Below are positions 1-6,492 of a DNA stretch of 6,593 nt, piece by piece. This stretch comes from an uncultured Flammeovirgaceae bacterium (lineage in GTDB: Bacteria; Bacteroidota; Bacteroidia; Cytophagales; Cyclobacteriaceae). Location: NCBI GenBank assembly GCA_946480685.1, contig CAMLLI010000258.1:1-6593 (forward strand). The letters are read 5' to 3'. Each line of letters starts with the position of its first letter. Positions within the stretch are counted from its first letter, which is position 1. A model generated the notes under the pieces. It was not told the DNA's origin. It searched no databases and saw only the letters and a program-made list of their open reading frames with translations. A program made the position numbers and the translations under genes.

Positions 1-146
1 ATGGATATACCGATCATCCACCACTTCATGGAGTTATCTCCTTTCAGGTAGCCCTCAATATTGCGCGCGCCTTTGGTTCGCCAGGTTCCGTAGAGAACAA
101 TAAATGCAATGGTACCAAAGAGTATTACCCAGTCGAGATAATTCAT
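1..146 (-). CDS. Sodium:solute symporter, N-terminal fragment (cut by window edge)
   Basis: This is the first 48 codons of a Na+-coupled solute transporter of the SSS family, an inner-membrane protein importing a small organic solute. The start ATG is at 144-146 and the frame stays open to the left edge. The N-terminus reads MNYLDWVILFGTIAFIVLYG, the hydrophobic first membrane helix, followed by a basic loop (TWRTKGARNIEGYLKGDNSM) and KWWMIGIS, the start of the second helix. The order 'LDW helix, GT/R-rich loop, EGYL.G...KWW.IG.S' is typical of Bacteroidota SSS proteins annotated sodium:solute symporter. Substrate specificity cannot be read from this fragment. The ATG overlaps the stop of the small upstream gene (ATGA), so translation is probably coupled. 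I am confident of the family; the substrate is unknown. Confidence 0.88.
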   Translation of the reverse strand, partial: MNYLDWVILFGTIAFIVLYGTWRTKGARNIEGYLKGDNSMKWWMIGIS

Positions 147-250
147 GCAAACGCGCGGGTTAGCCAGTAATATAAAAATATCTGCACCACCATCACACCG
201 ATCACAAGCCAGTACCAGTGCTGCCAGGAACTAAATATAGGAGGCTTCAT
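143..250 (-). CDS. 35-aa single-pass membrane protein coupled to the symporter
   Basis: A tiny gene of 35 codons plus TGA. It begins MKPPIFSSWQH, continues with a single hydrophobic segment (WYWLVIGVMVVQIFLYYWL, about residues 12-30) and ends TRAFA. The aromatic residues at both helix borders and the short basic tail fit an inner-membrane protein. Its TGA overlaps the symporter ATG by two bases (ATGA), the classic arrangement for translational coupling. Its own ATG is the only sensible start, because an in-frame TAA lies 24 bases upstream with no start codon between; no clear Shine-Dalgarno is visible, as is usual in Bacteroidota. Known precedent: several SSS transporters in other bacteria work with a small membrane partner encoded just upstream (DUF485, DUF997/YhdT, DUF4212, DUF3311), though those are larger. 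I do not recognise a named family here. A role as accessory subunit or assembly factor of the symporter is inference. Confidence 0.72.
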   Translation of the reverse strand: MKPPIFSSWQHWYWLVIGVMVVQIFLYYWLTRAFA

Positions 251-292
251 TTGCGTGTTTACGTTGTTAGGTGATTAGGTGTGTACGTTTGG
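251..292. repeat. Short intergenic spacer with tandem TTAGGTG copies
   Basis: The 42-bp spacer between the deacetylase stop and the small membrane gene is low in complexity. TTAGGTG occurs twice with an 8-bp period (267-273 and 275-281), flanked by two related ACGTT-containing stretches (261-265 and 285-289). I see no promoter or terminator hairpin here, which agrees with read-through from the deacetylase gene into the membrane-protein and symporter genes. Confidence 0.4.
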
Positions 293-2812
293 TCAGCCTT
301 GTTTGTTTTTGCGCTTCTTGCCTACTTCGGGGGCAGGCGCGGGCTTGCTCTTGAGTGATACGATATTGGCAAACAGTTTATAGGCACCTGAAACGCCTTC
401 CGGAAGTTCACGGAAGAACGATAACGAAGTATATATATAGTATCCTTCGCCATAGCGGGCTACCAGCAGACTGCTTTCTTTCTGTGTCTCGCCTTTGTCG
501 TTCATGGACAGGATAGTTTCGAAATTACTGTCCCATTTGTTAGGGAAATATAGTCCGCGTTCCTGTACCCAGCCTTCAAAGTCTTTCGCGGTGATCTTGT
601 TGGGTATATTTACCAGCGGGTGATCGGGTTTCAGGATTTTTACTTCAGCATCTTCTTCTGTTACGCGGTCGCGCGACAACTCGAGCGGATACGGTGCAAA
701 GTTTTTGGTAGACAGTTCGCTGTTGGTATTATATTGAACTACCAGTGTTCCTCCTCCCTTGACATATTCCAGCAATGCGGGCATAATATAGCCCATGCGT
801 TTGTTGGTATTGATGGCGCGCACTCCGAGTACCACAGCATCCATCTGTTTCAGATTAAGCGAGTTTACCTCCTCGTTCTTCATTTCGAGTACGGTGTAAC
901 CCATATAGCGCAGGGCTGAAGGTATATCGTCACCGGCACCGCGTATATAGCCGATGATCTTTCCTTCTTTCTTCAGATCCATCCGCACAACTTTCGTTTC
1001 AGCTTTTGGTAAAAGTGTTTGGGTCGGGATGTGATCGTAGCTGATCGTTTGAAAGCTGCGATCAAACGATTCGTTGCCAATCACTGCTACAGCTTTTACT
1101 ACCGTAGTCTCTTCTTTGGATGACGGGTATAGCTGAAATGTTTTTACGAGTTCTTGTCCGCGTTCCGTTAGTTCAAAAGGTATAGATTCCGGTTGCGTTC
1201 TCCAGCCAGCCGGAAGGTCGAGCCGCAACGTACCGGATACACGCCCGTCACTGGCGGATGTAACGGTGATGGTGATGTCTTTTGGACTGGCATCGTTGAA
1301 TATCACAACACTGCTGTTGGCGTTTACAAATACAGGAGGTACAATCTCAAACGGACGCGCTTGTTCGCCTTTTGCAGGATCGGTCCATTTATAGCGCAGC
1401 GGACGTATAATGGTTAACGCCTCTCCTGCTATCGTAACATCCCATGTAAATTGTATAGCCGGATCATTCTCCGGTTTACCAATAAGACTTTTATCGGTTA
1501 CCGTGAAAAGACCAACGCCATGATTTTCGGTTAACCAGTATGGTGACGAGTAGGGTTTCGATTTGCGTATGGCTTTTATATACTTGATCTGTGCCGGTAT
1601 ATTGTTCTTGAGCGGCAATGCCAGTGTTGAATCTATACCCAGATCCGTTGCCTGAATACGATTTACCGTAACATCTATACCGGACCGGTTCACAAGCTCG
1701 AGCGATGCTGTTACCTGCTGGCCGGGTGCTACATAATATTTATCAGCTGTAGCATCCATGAAAAGACCGAGGCAATCTGCTATAAGCTGTTCTGTTTCGG
1801 CAAGCTTTCGCGTTTTCCATATACCAGGTTCGAGCTTCTGTATCTCTTTGCGCAGCAACAATAAAGTCTTTACACTTGCTGCTGGTTTCTCTTCATCAAA
1901 TTCAGTAATGGCTTTTGTAACGAGCGGTTGAATTTTATCGCCACCTTTTACGCGACTCCATGTTGTATTGATACCTTCGAGTATATTCTTCTCTGCACGT
2001 GCACCCTTTATATACTCCAGGAACTCCGGCTGATCACCGCGTGTACCGCTTGAACCAAAGCCCTGGCTCTTATGCTGACTGCGGCTGATCGCTGCAATCT
2101 CGGTGTAGGATTGTCCTAATAAGCTGCTATACTCCCCTACGCGTAATGTTAGTATACCGGGAGTATTTTCGTTGATGGTTGTGTTCCACCATCTTCCGGT
2201 GTTGGTATATAATCGTTTCGGTTGCCACGTTCCGAACTTCGTTACCTGGTCAGAGTATATATCTTTGTTCGCTGCTATATCGAAGGCATCCTGCGCCAGT
2301 ATAGCAGAAGCCGTGTGATGTCCGTGACCGGCACGTTCGTCTGGAGGAAAGCGTGTAATGATAACATCGGGTTGATACTGACGGAATACGGCTACTACAT
2401 CCGACAGTACTTCATCTTTATTCCAGATGCGAAACGTTTCATCGGCAGACTTGGAGAAACCAAAGTCATTGGCACGAGTAAAGAATTGTTGTCCTCCATC
2501 AATGCGTCTGGCAGCGAGTAATTCCTGTGTGCGGATTAATCCAAGTTGATCGCGGATTTCCGGTCCGATGAGATTCTGTCCGCCATCACCACGGGTTAAT
2601 GATAAATAGCCTGTAGTGGTGAGATAGTCGTTGGAGAGATACGTTATGATACGTGTGTTCTCGTCATCCGGATGCGCGGCCATATATAGCACCGATGCGA
2701 GTACATTCAGTTTCTTCAGTTTCAGTTTTATCTGTGCTGCATCAGGTTGCCTGTTCTGCTGCGCAAAGATCAATGACGGCATCAGCAGAAGCACAAAAAC
2801 ACAAGTCCTCAT
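293..2812 (-). CDS. Secreted PIG-L/LmbE-family deacetylase with C-terminal beta and amidotransferase-like domains
   Basis: An 839-aa exported protein. Residues 1-17 form a signal peptide (MRTCVFVLLLMPSLIFA, signal peptidase I site before QQ). Residues about 38-280 are a PIG-L/LmbE zinc-dependent N-deacetylase domain: the AHPDDE motif (46-51) supplies His47 and Asp50 as metal ligands, with the neighbouring Asp49 as likely general base, and HGHH (163-166) supplies the third zinc histidine (His166). The family removes acetyl or acyl groups from amino sugars such as GlcNAc-PI, GlcNAc-Ins and GlcNAc-malate. Residues about 357-490 look beta-rich. About 497-595 resemble a NEW3-type beta-sandwich (LDLPAGW at 531-537). 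About 615-818 resemble a class I glutamine-amidotransferase/ThuA-like alpha/beta fold (AVVLGVRAINTN, GGGTLVVQYNTN), apparently without a Cys nucleophile. It is too large, and exported, so it is not cytoplasmic BshB. It probably acts in the periplasm or outside the cell on a glycan or conjugate; the substrate is unknown. It is followed after 42 bp by the small membrane gene and the symporter, suggesting one operon. Confidence 0.9.
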   Translation of the reverse strand: MRTCVFVLLLMPSLIFAQQNRQPDAAQIKLKLKKLNVLASVLYMAAHPDDENTRIITYLSNDYLTTTGYLSLTRGDGGQNLIGPEIRDQLGLIRTQELLAARRIDGGQQFFTRANDFGFSKSADETFRIWNKDEVLSDVVAVFRQYQPDVIITRFPPDERAGHGHHTASAILAQDAFDIAANKDIYSDQVTKFGTWQPKRLYTNTGRWWNTTINENTPGILTLRVGEYSSLLGQSYTEIAAISRSQHKSQGFGSSGTRGDQPEFLEYIKGARAEKNILEGINTTWSRVKGGDKIQPLVTKAITEFDEEKPAASVKTLLLLRKEIQKLEPGIWKTRKLAETEQLIADCLGLFMDATADKYYVAPGQQVTASLELVNRSGIDVTVNRIQATDLGIDSTLALPLKNNIPAQIKYIKAIRKSKPYSSPYWLTENHGVGLFTVTDKSLIGKPENDPAIQFTWDVTIAGEALTIIRPLRYKWTDPAKGEQARPFEIVPPVFVNANSSVVIFNDASPKDITITVTSASDGRVSGTLRLDLPAGWRTQPESIPFELTERGQELVKTFQLYPSSKEETTVVKAVAVIGNESFDRSFQTISYDHIPTQTLLPKAETKVVRMDLKKEGKIIGYIRGAGDDIPSALRYMGYTVLEMKNEEVNSLNLKQMDAVVLGVRAINTNKRMGYIMPALLEYVKGGGTLVVQYNTNSELSTKNFAPYPLELSRDRVTEEDAEVKILKPDHPLVNIPNKITAKDFEGWVQERGLYFPNKWDSNFETILSMNDKGETQKESSLLVARYGEGYYIYTSLSFFRELPEGVSGAYKLFANIVSLKSKPAPAPEVGKKRKNKQG

Positions 2813-2877
2813 GGTGGATGTTGGATATAGTTTTGTTGGTGCGAATTAACGCTAAAAAAATGAAAACCAACATCACC
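2813..2877 (-). promoter_or_regulatory. Inverted repeat in the leader of the deacetylase gene
   Basis: The arms are GGTGGATGTTGG (2813-2824, directly beside the start codon) and CCAACATCACC (2867-2877). They pair over 11 bp with one bulged base, separated by 42 nt. A second CCAAC copy (minus strand, read from 2841-2835) could pair with the same distal arm instead. If both arms are transcribed, the structure would cover the bases just before the ATG. No good -7/-33 Bacteroidota promoter (TTG, then TAnnTTTG) is seen in the 126-bp gap; the nearest is a weak TTGG, 17 nt, TTAATTCG. A functional role is inference and chance pairing is possible. Confidence 0.3.
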
Positions 2878-2938
2878 CGGTAACAGAGTGTAGCAGAAGA
2901 TACATGAATGGCACAGGATGTTGCGAAGCTATAGGCAA

Positions 2939-3391
2939 TTATACCTTACCACGCTTTTCTTCATTGATGAAGTAAGAGCCATCTTCCTGGAAATGAATGA
3001 CAATGCGGCTCAGCGGTTTTTTATCCGGCGATATAAATACAAGGGTATATTCATGTTCGCTTACACGTCCTTTAATGTCATCGGTATAGCCCATATCAAG
3101 GTTTACTACGGTGCCTTCAGCGGCTTTGCGTGTATATAGCACCTGGCCTTTACTGTTGATGATGCGGATCTTCGTTTCACCCGGTGCCAGCTTCAATACT
3201 TTCATACTGAGTGTGAGATACGGCAACGGACCTGATGTATTGGAAGCTGTTGAAGTATATACTTCGGATGATTCTTTAACGCGTGTTCTGAATTGAAAAT
3301 CGAGGTTAACTTCAAACTCGTCTTTCGATTTAAAGGGAATATCTTCTGTTAAAGAAGACAGTATCAGCAGGAATATACAGAGGGGTTTCAT
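2939..3391 (-). CDS. Exported 150-aa protein of unknown function
   Basis: I do not recognise a named family. The protein opens with a short hydrophobic export signal (MKPLCIFLLILSSLT, about residues 1-15), followed by EDIPFKSKDEFEVNLDFQF. The rest is 135 residues rich in alternating polar and hydrophobic stretches (YLTLSMKVLKL, ETKIRIINSKGQVLYTRK, EYTLVFISPDKK, SRIVIHFQEDGSYFINEEKR), suggesting a compact beta-sandwich without membrane helices. There is one cysteine, at residue 5 inside the signal; it is not followed by a mature domain start, so a lipoprotein is unlikely. The tail EDGSYFINEEKRGKV is distinctive and may be conserved among relatives. It lies 150 bp after thyA and 126 bp before the deacetylase gene, both gaps large enough for separate transcription. 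The ATG at 3389-3391 is the only start that keeps the signal peptide. A periplasmic or outer-membrane-facing location is inferred from the signal. Confidence 0.75.
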   Translation of the reverse strand: MKPLCIFLLILSSLTEDIPFKSKDEFEVNLDFQFRTRVKESSEVYTSTASNTSGPLPYLTLSMKVLKLAPGETKIRIINSKGQVLYTRKAAEGTVVNLDMGYTDDIKGRVSEHEYTLVFISPDKKPLSRIVIHFQEDGSYFINEEKRGKV

Positions 3392-3415
3392 AGGCGTGTC
3401 GCTATGTTAAATATA

Positions 3416-3452
3416 CAAAATTTAACTGCGGCACGCTTGTACTACTTTCAAA
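3416..3452 (-). promoter_or_regulatory. Weak Bacteroidota-type promoter candidate for the 150-aa gene
   Basis: Read on the minus strand, TTTG (3452-3449) is followed after 24 nt by TAAATTTTG (3424-3416), resembling the phylum's -33 TTTG and -7 TAnnTTTG elements but with a longer spacer and one extra base in the -7 element. Transcription would begin near 3409, giving a leader of about 18 nt. An overlapping TATATTTA lies immediately downstream. The match is imperfect, so confidence is low. Confidence 0.28.
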
Positions 3453-3506
3453 AAGATTGCGTGTATAAACGTCTTGTTGTACCACCTAAACAGCATGCAG
3501 TACAAC
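3436..3506. repeat. Three TTGTAC copies, two forming an inverted repeat
   Basis: TTGTAC occurs at 3437-3442 and 3477-3482, exactly 40 bp apart. Its complement occurs at 3500-3505. The last two extend to GTTGTAC (3476-3482) and GTACAAC (3500-3506), a perfect 7-bp inverted repeat with a 17-bp spacer that itself contains the palindrome GCATGC (3493-3498). There is no T-tract on either side, so this is not a standard terminator. It sits upstream of the promoter candidate for the 150-aa gene and could be a protein-binding site; that is inference. Confidence 0.3.
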
Positions 3507-3541
3507 CTATACAATTGTTAAAAATCTGTTAACGATAAATA

Positions 3542-4336
3542 CTAGACAGCTATAGGAGCTTTGATAGACGGATGCGCCTGGTAATTGCGTATTTCAAAAT
3601 CTTCAAACTTGTAATCGAAGATCGATTCAGGCTTACGTTTGATCACGAGTTCAGGCAATGCATACGGTTCGCGTGACAGCTGAAGCTTAGCCTGCTCGAG
3701 GTGGTTGGTATATAAATGCACGTCACCGCCGGTCCATACAAATTCACCCGGCTGCAAATCGCATTGCTGCGCAAACATATAGGTCATCAACGCATACGAT
3801 GCGATGTTGAAGGGAACACCCAGGAAGTAATCAGCACTGCGCTGGTATAGCTGACAGGATAATTTACCATCGGCTACATAGAATTGAAAAAGCGCATGGC
3901 ATGGAGGCAACGCCATCTTATCTACTTCGGCAGGGTTCCAGGCAGTAACAATATGTCTGCGCGAATCCGGCTTTTGTTTGATCTGGTTAATGACTTGCGT
4001 GATCTGATCGATGTGTTTACCATCCGGTGCAGGCCAGCTTCTCCACTGACTTCCATATACCGGGCCGAGTTCACCATTCTCATCAGCCCATTCATCCCAA
4101 ATGGTTACACCATTATCGTTGAGATACTTGATGTTGGTGTCGCCATTGAGGAACCAGAGTAATTCGTAAATGATAGATCGTAAGTGAAGCTTCTTGGTAG
4201 TGACCAGCGGAAAACCTTTGGAGAGATCGAATCGAAGTTGTCTTCCGAATACCGATAGCGTGCCGGTGCCGGTGCGATCCGTTTTACTTGCCCCGTTATC
4301 GAGGATGTCTTGCATCAGGTCGAGATACTGCTTCAT
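3542..4336 (-). CDS. thyA: Thymidylate synthase
   Basis: Converts dUMP to dTMP using 5,10-methylenetetrahydrofolate as methyl donor and reductant; a cytoplasmic homodimer essential for DNA synthesis. The protein is 264 aa, the same length as E. coli ThyA, and key residues fall at the same numbers: Arg21 (phosphate binding), Glu58, Trp80, Arg126-Arg127 (phosphate binding from the partner subunit), the nucleophile Cys146 in [12 protein letters not shown], Arg166 and Asp169 in [14 protein letters not shown], Asn177, and His207/Tyr209 in [10 protein letters not shown]. The C-terminus PIAV matches the mobile tail that closes the active site. The ATG at 4334-4336 gives the canonical [12 protein letters not shown] start; no strong Shine-Dalgarno is seen. 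It lies 90 bp after prc with a long hairpin between them. Dihydrofolate reductase, often next to thyA, is not adjacent downstream. Nothing is missing or odd in the protein. Confidence 0.98.
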   Translation of the reverse strand: MKQYLDLMQDILDNGASKTDRTGTGTLSVFGRQLRFDLSKGFPLVTTKKLHLRSIIYELLWFLNGDTNIKYLNDNGVTIWDEWADENGELGPVYGSQWRSWPAPDGKHIDQITQVINQIKQKPDSRRHIVTAWNPAEVDKMALPPCHALFQFYVADGKLSCQLYQRSADYFLGVPFNIASYALMTYMFAQQCDLQPGEFVWTGGDVHLYTNHLEQAKLQLSREPYALPELVIKRKPESIFDYKFEDFEIRNYQAHPSIKAPIAV

Positions 4337-4366
4337 AGAAAATTACAATCCGGTGCAAGTACGGCA

Positions 4367-4409
4367 CATGAAGTTACTTTCTCAAGCGTGTTGAGAAAAT
4401 AACTTCATG
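4367..4409 (-). terminator. Long hairpin between prc and thyA, possible terminator or attenuator
   Basis: The arms are CATGAAGTTACTTTCTCAA (4367-4385) and TTGAGAAAATAACTTCATG (4391-4409) around a 5-nt loop. In minus-strand RNA all 19 positions pair, 18 Watson-Crick and one U-G; in plus-strand RNA the odd position is a C-A mismatch. This favours a role in the transcript of prc and thyA. The hairpin starts 17 nt after the prc stop and ends 30 nt before the thyA ATG. It is A/U-rich and is not followed by a U-tract, so it is not a textbook intrinsic terminator. It could protect the prc 3' end, attenuate read-through into thyA, or be a processing site. Confidence 0.5.
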
Positions 4410-4426
4410 CAGCTGTAACTGGTTGA

Positions 4427-6466
4427 TTAACCGATTTTTGTAGTGATGAGATCGCCCAATACGAAGAGTCCTTCGCGCAGGTATTCATCGTCTAACTCCT
4501 TCAGATCAGAAGTTGGTATTTCTTTATTGGGAAGACTTGTGTTGAGAGATGTGCGAGATGCTTTCTTCTTCTCGGCTTCTTCCATTTCTTTTTTACGGGC
4601 AACTTCATTCAGAGACACTTTCGTATCGCGGTAGCTCTGGCGAACTTCTTCCGTATCGTTCACGAACTGCGCCAGTGTTTTATCAGACTTCAGTCGCTCC
4701 TGGTAAGACTTGTTAAGGTTCGCGATTACGCGATCGTTGACCACCGGAGTTTTCTGGAAGAGCGTTCCTCTGATTTCATCCCATGGTAAAGCACTTGGGT
4801 TCGAGCTCTCACCAAACTGTTGAGGATCGAGCGCTGTCGGTAATTTTACATCAGGAGTAACACCTTTGTTCTGTGTGCTGCTTCCGGTAACACGATAGAA
4901 TTTCTGGAAGGTGAGTTTCAACTCTCCTACTTCATTACCCGGGTCGTTGATGAATCGTTTCAGATCAATAACAGTCTGCACGGTTCCTTTACCGAATGTA
5001 GATTCACCTACTACTACACCGCGGTGGTAATCCTGTATAGCACCTGCAAAGATCTCGGATGCTGATGCACTGAAACGATTTGTTAACACTACCAGTGGAC
5101 CGTTATAGGTAACGGCAGGGTTATCGTCTGTCTGTACATCAATGCGGTTCAGGGAGTTCTTTACTTGTACTACAGGGCCTTCTTTTATAAACAAACCGGT
5201 AAGTTCAATAGCTTCCGTAAGGGAGCCTCCTCCGTTGTTACGCAAGTCGAGTACGATGCCATCTACTTTTTCATCCTGCAATTCTTTGATGAGACGTTTT
5301 ACATCACGTGATGTACTGGTATAATTCGGATCGCCCTTCTGATAAGCTTCGAAGTCCATATAGAAACTTGGCAAGGTGATTACACCAAGGTTCATGTTCT
5401 TGCCGTCTTTCTCGTAGTGCATAACACTCTTCTTGGCTTGCTGATCTTCGAGTTTTACTTTATCGCGTACGATTTGTATAGTCTTTGATGGACCGTTTAC
5501 ACCGCTTTCAACCGGGAGTATCTGTAGTTTAACAGTAGTTCCTTTAGGGCCTTTGATGAGTTTAACAACATCATCTATACGCCAGCCGATAACATCTACA
5601 ATCTCACCTTTCTCACCCTGACCAACACCAATGATGCGGTCGCCATTGTGAATGAGATCACTCTTGTGTGCAGGACCACCCACAATTACTTCGGCTACTT
5701 TCGTATAGTCATTTTCAGTTTGCAGTCTTGCTCCTATACCTTCAAGCGACAAGCTCATATTTTGTTTGAAGATATCGGCAGCTTTCGGTGACAGGTAATT
5801 GGTATGCGGGTCGTATGATTCGGTGATGCTGTTCATATAGAGACTGAAAACATCATCGCTGTTGAACTGAAGAATAGATTTTCTGAAACGATCGTAGCGC
5901 TCCGTTAACATCTTCTCGATCTCAGCCTGCGTTTTACCGGCAAGCTTCAGGCTAAGCGCCTGGCTCTTGATAATTTTTCGCCATACTTCGTTCAGCTCCT
6001 GTTCGTTCTTGCACCACGGTTCTTTATCGCGATCTGTCTCGTAAAATTCGTTGGTTGTATAGTCGAACTTTTCCTTGATCAGGTTCTTGGATATATAGTC
6101 CATGCGCTCAACAAAACGTTTTCTGAATGCAGTATATATATCAAATGCTGCATTTACATTTTCAGCGCGCGTCATATCATCAATCACGAGACGATACTTC
6201 TCGAAGGTTGCGAGATCGGCTGATGTAAAGTATGTTTTGTTATTGTCGAGATTCTTGATGTAGCTATCGAGGATAACAGACGACAGTGAATCGTTTAGTG
6301 TTATCTTACGGTAGTGATTGTTATCCAATATATAGGTAACAACTTTCGCCTCTTTCCCGAAAACGGGTTTTGGCTTTAACTGCGTTGTGTCTGCTATGCC
6401 TCCAAAAAGAAAGCCGGGTACTAAAAGTACTGTACTGATAATCCCTGCAAAAAATGTTTTCTTCAT
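4427..6466 (-). CDS. prc: Tail-specific S41 carboxy-terminal processing protease (Prc/Tsp)
   Basis: A 679-aa periplasmic serine protease that trims or degrades proteins from their C-terminal ends; E. coli Prc (682 aa) processes PBP3 and degrades MepS. Residues about 1-24 are a signal peptide (MKKTFFAGIISTVLLVPGFL). An N-terminal helical domain follows (about 35-235, including YDPHTNYLSP at 218-227). The PDZ domain (about 240-330) opens with LEGIGARLQ and binds substrate tails. The S41 catalytic core (about 358-545) has LRNNGGGS, then NRFSASASEIFAGA and STFGKGTVQ, giving the catalytic set Ser468, Lys493 and Gln497 with the same 25- and 4-residue spacings as E. coli Ser430/Lys455/Gln459. A charged C-terminal domain (about 550-679) matches the DUF3340-type tail. 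I chose ATG at 6464-6466. A TTG at 6503-6505 would add 13 residues ahead of the signal peptide, which is unlikely. An AAGGGA sequence precedes the ATG but by only 2 nt. Native substrates in this phylum are not evident from the sequence. Confidence 0.94.
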   Translation of the reverse strand: MKKTFFAGIISTVLLVPGFLFGGIADTTQLKPKPVFGKEAKVVTYILDNNHYRKITLNDSLSSVILDSYIKNLDNNKTYFTSADLATFEKYRLVIDDMTRAENVNAAFDIYTAFRKRFVERMDYISKNLIKEKFDYTTNEFYETDRDKEPWCKNEQELNEVWRKIIKSQALSLKLAGKTQAEIEKMLTERYDRFRKSILQFNSDDVFSLYMNSITESYDPHTNYLSPKAADIFKQNMSLSLEGIGARLQTENDYTKVAEVIVGGPAHKSDLIHNGDRIIGVGQGEKGEIVDVIGWRIDDVVKLIKGPKGTTVKLQILPVESGVNGPSKTIQIVRDKVKLEDQQAKKSVMHYEKDGKNMNLGVITLPSFYMDFEAYQKGDPNYTSTSRDVKRLIKELQDEKVDGIVLDLRNNGGGSLTEAIELTGLFIKEGPVVQVKNSLNRIDVQTDDNPAVTYNGPLVVLTNRFSASASEIFAGAIQDYHRGVVVGESTFGKGTVQTVIDLKRFINDPGNEVGELKLTFQKFYRVTGSSTQNKGVTPDVKLPTALDPQQFGESSNPSALPWDEIRGTLFQKTPVVNDRVIANLNKSYQERLKSDKTLAQFVNDTEEVRQSYRDTKVSLNEVARKKEMEEAEKKKASRTSLNTSLPNKEIPTSDLKELDDEYLREGLFVLGDLITTKIG

Positions 6467-6468
6467 CG

Positions 6469-6492
6469 TCCCTTGTATTTTATTCCCTTGTA
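6469..6492 (-). repeat. Direct repeat of TACAAGGGA before the prc start
   Basis: On the minus strand the 9-mer TACAAGGGA occurs at 6492-6484 and again at 6477-6469, with a period of 15 bp. The second copy ends two bases before the chosen ATG. Both contain a Shine-Dalgarno-like AAGGGA, but one is closer and the other farther from the ATG than is usual. It may be coincidence, a small duplication, or a translation or regulator site. Farther upstream, TACGATTTG (6511-6503) weakly resembles a -7 element. Confidence 0.3.

Noticed and set aside
620..919. 99-codon plus-strand open frame opposite the deacetylase gene (and a similar one at 2222-2521).
   Set aside because: Both lie entirely antisense to the well-supported deacetylase, and their translations look like random reverse-frame sequence.
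293..2812. Assignment of the PIG-L protein as BshB, the bacillithiol deacetylase.
   Set aside because: BshB enzymes are cytoplasmic and about 220-240 aa; this protein is 839 aa with a signal peptide and extra domains.
3422..3496. 24-codon minus-strand open frame beginning MLFRWYNKT in the gap upstream of the 150-aa gene.
   Set aside because: It has no ribosome site, no convincing composition and no coupling to its neighbour; it overlaps the promoter candidate and inverted repeat. A frame this short is expected by chance.
3517..3533. GTTAA...TTAAC short inverted repeat just downstream of the thyA stop, considered as a terminator.
   Set aside because: The stem is only 5 A/T-rich pairs with a 7-nt loop and no following T-tract on the minus strand; too weak to call.
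3884..4162. 92-codon plus-strand open frame inside thyA.
   Set aside because: It lies wholly antisense to a gene whose full-length product is certain, and its translation has no recognisable domain; it is a shadow of coding bias.
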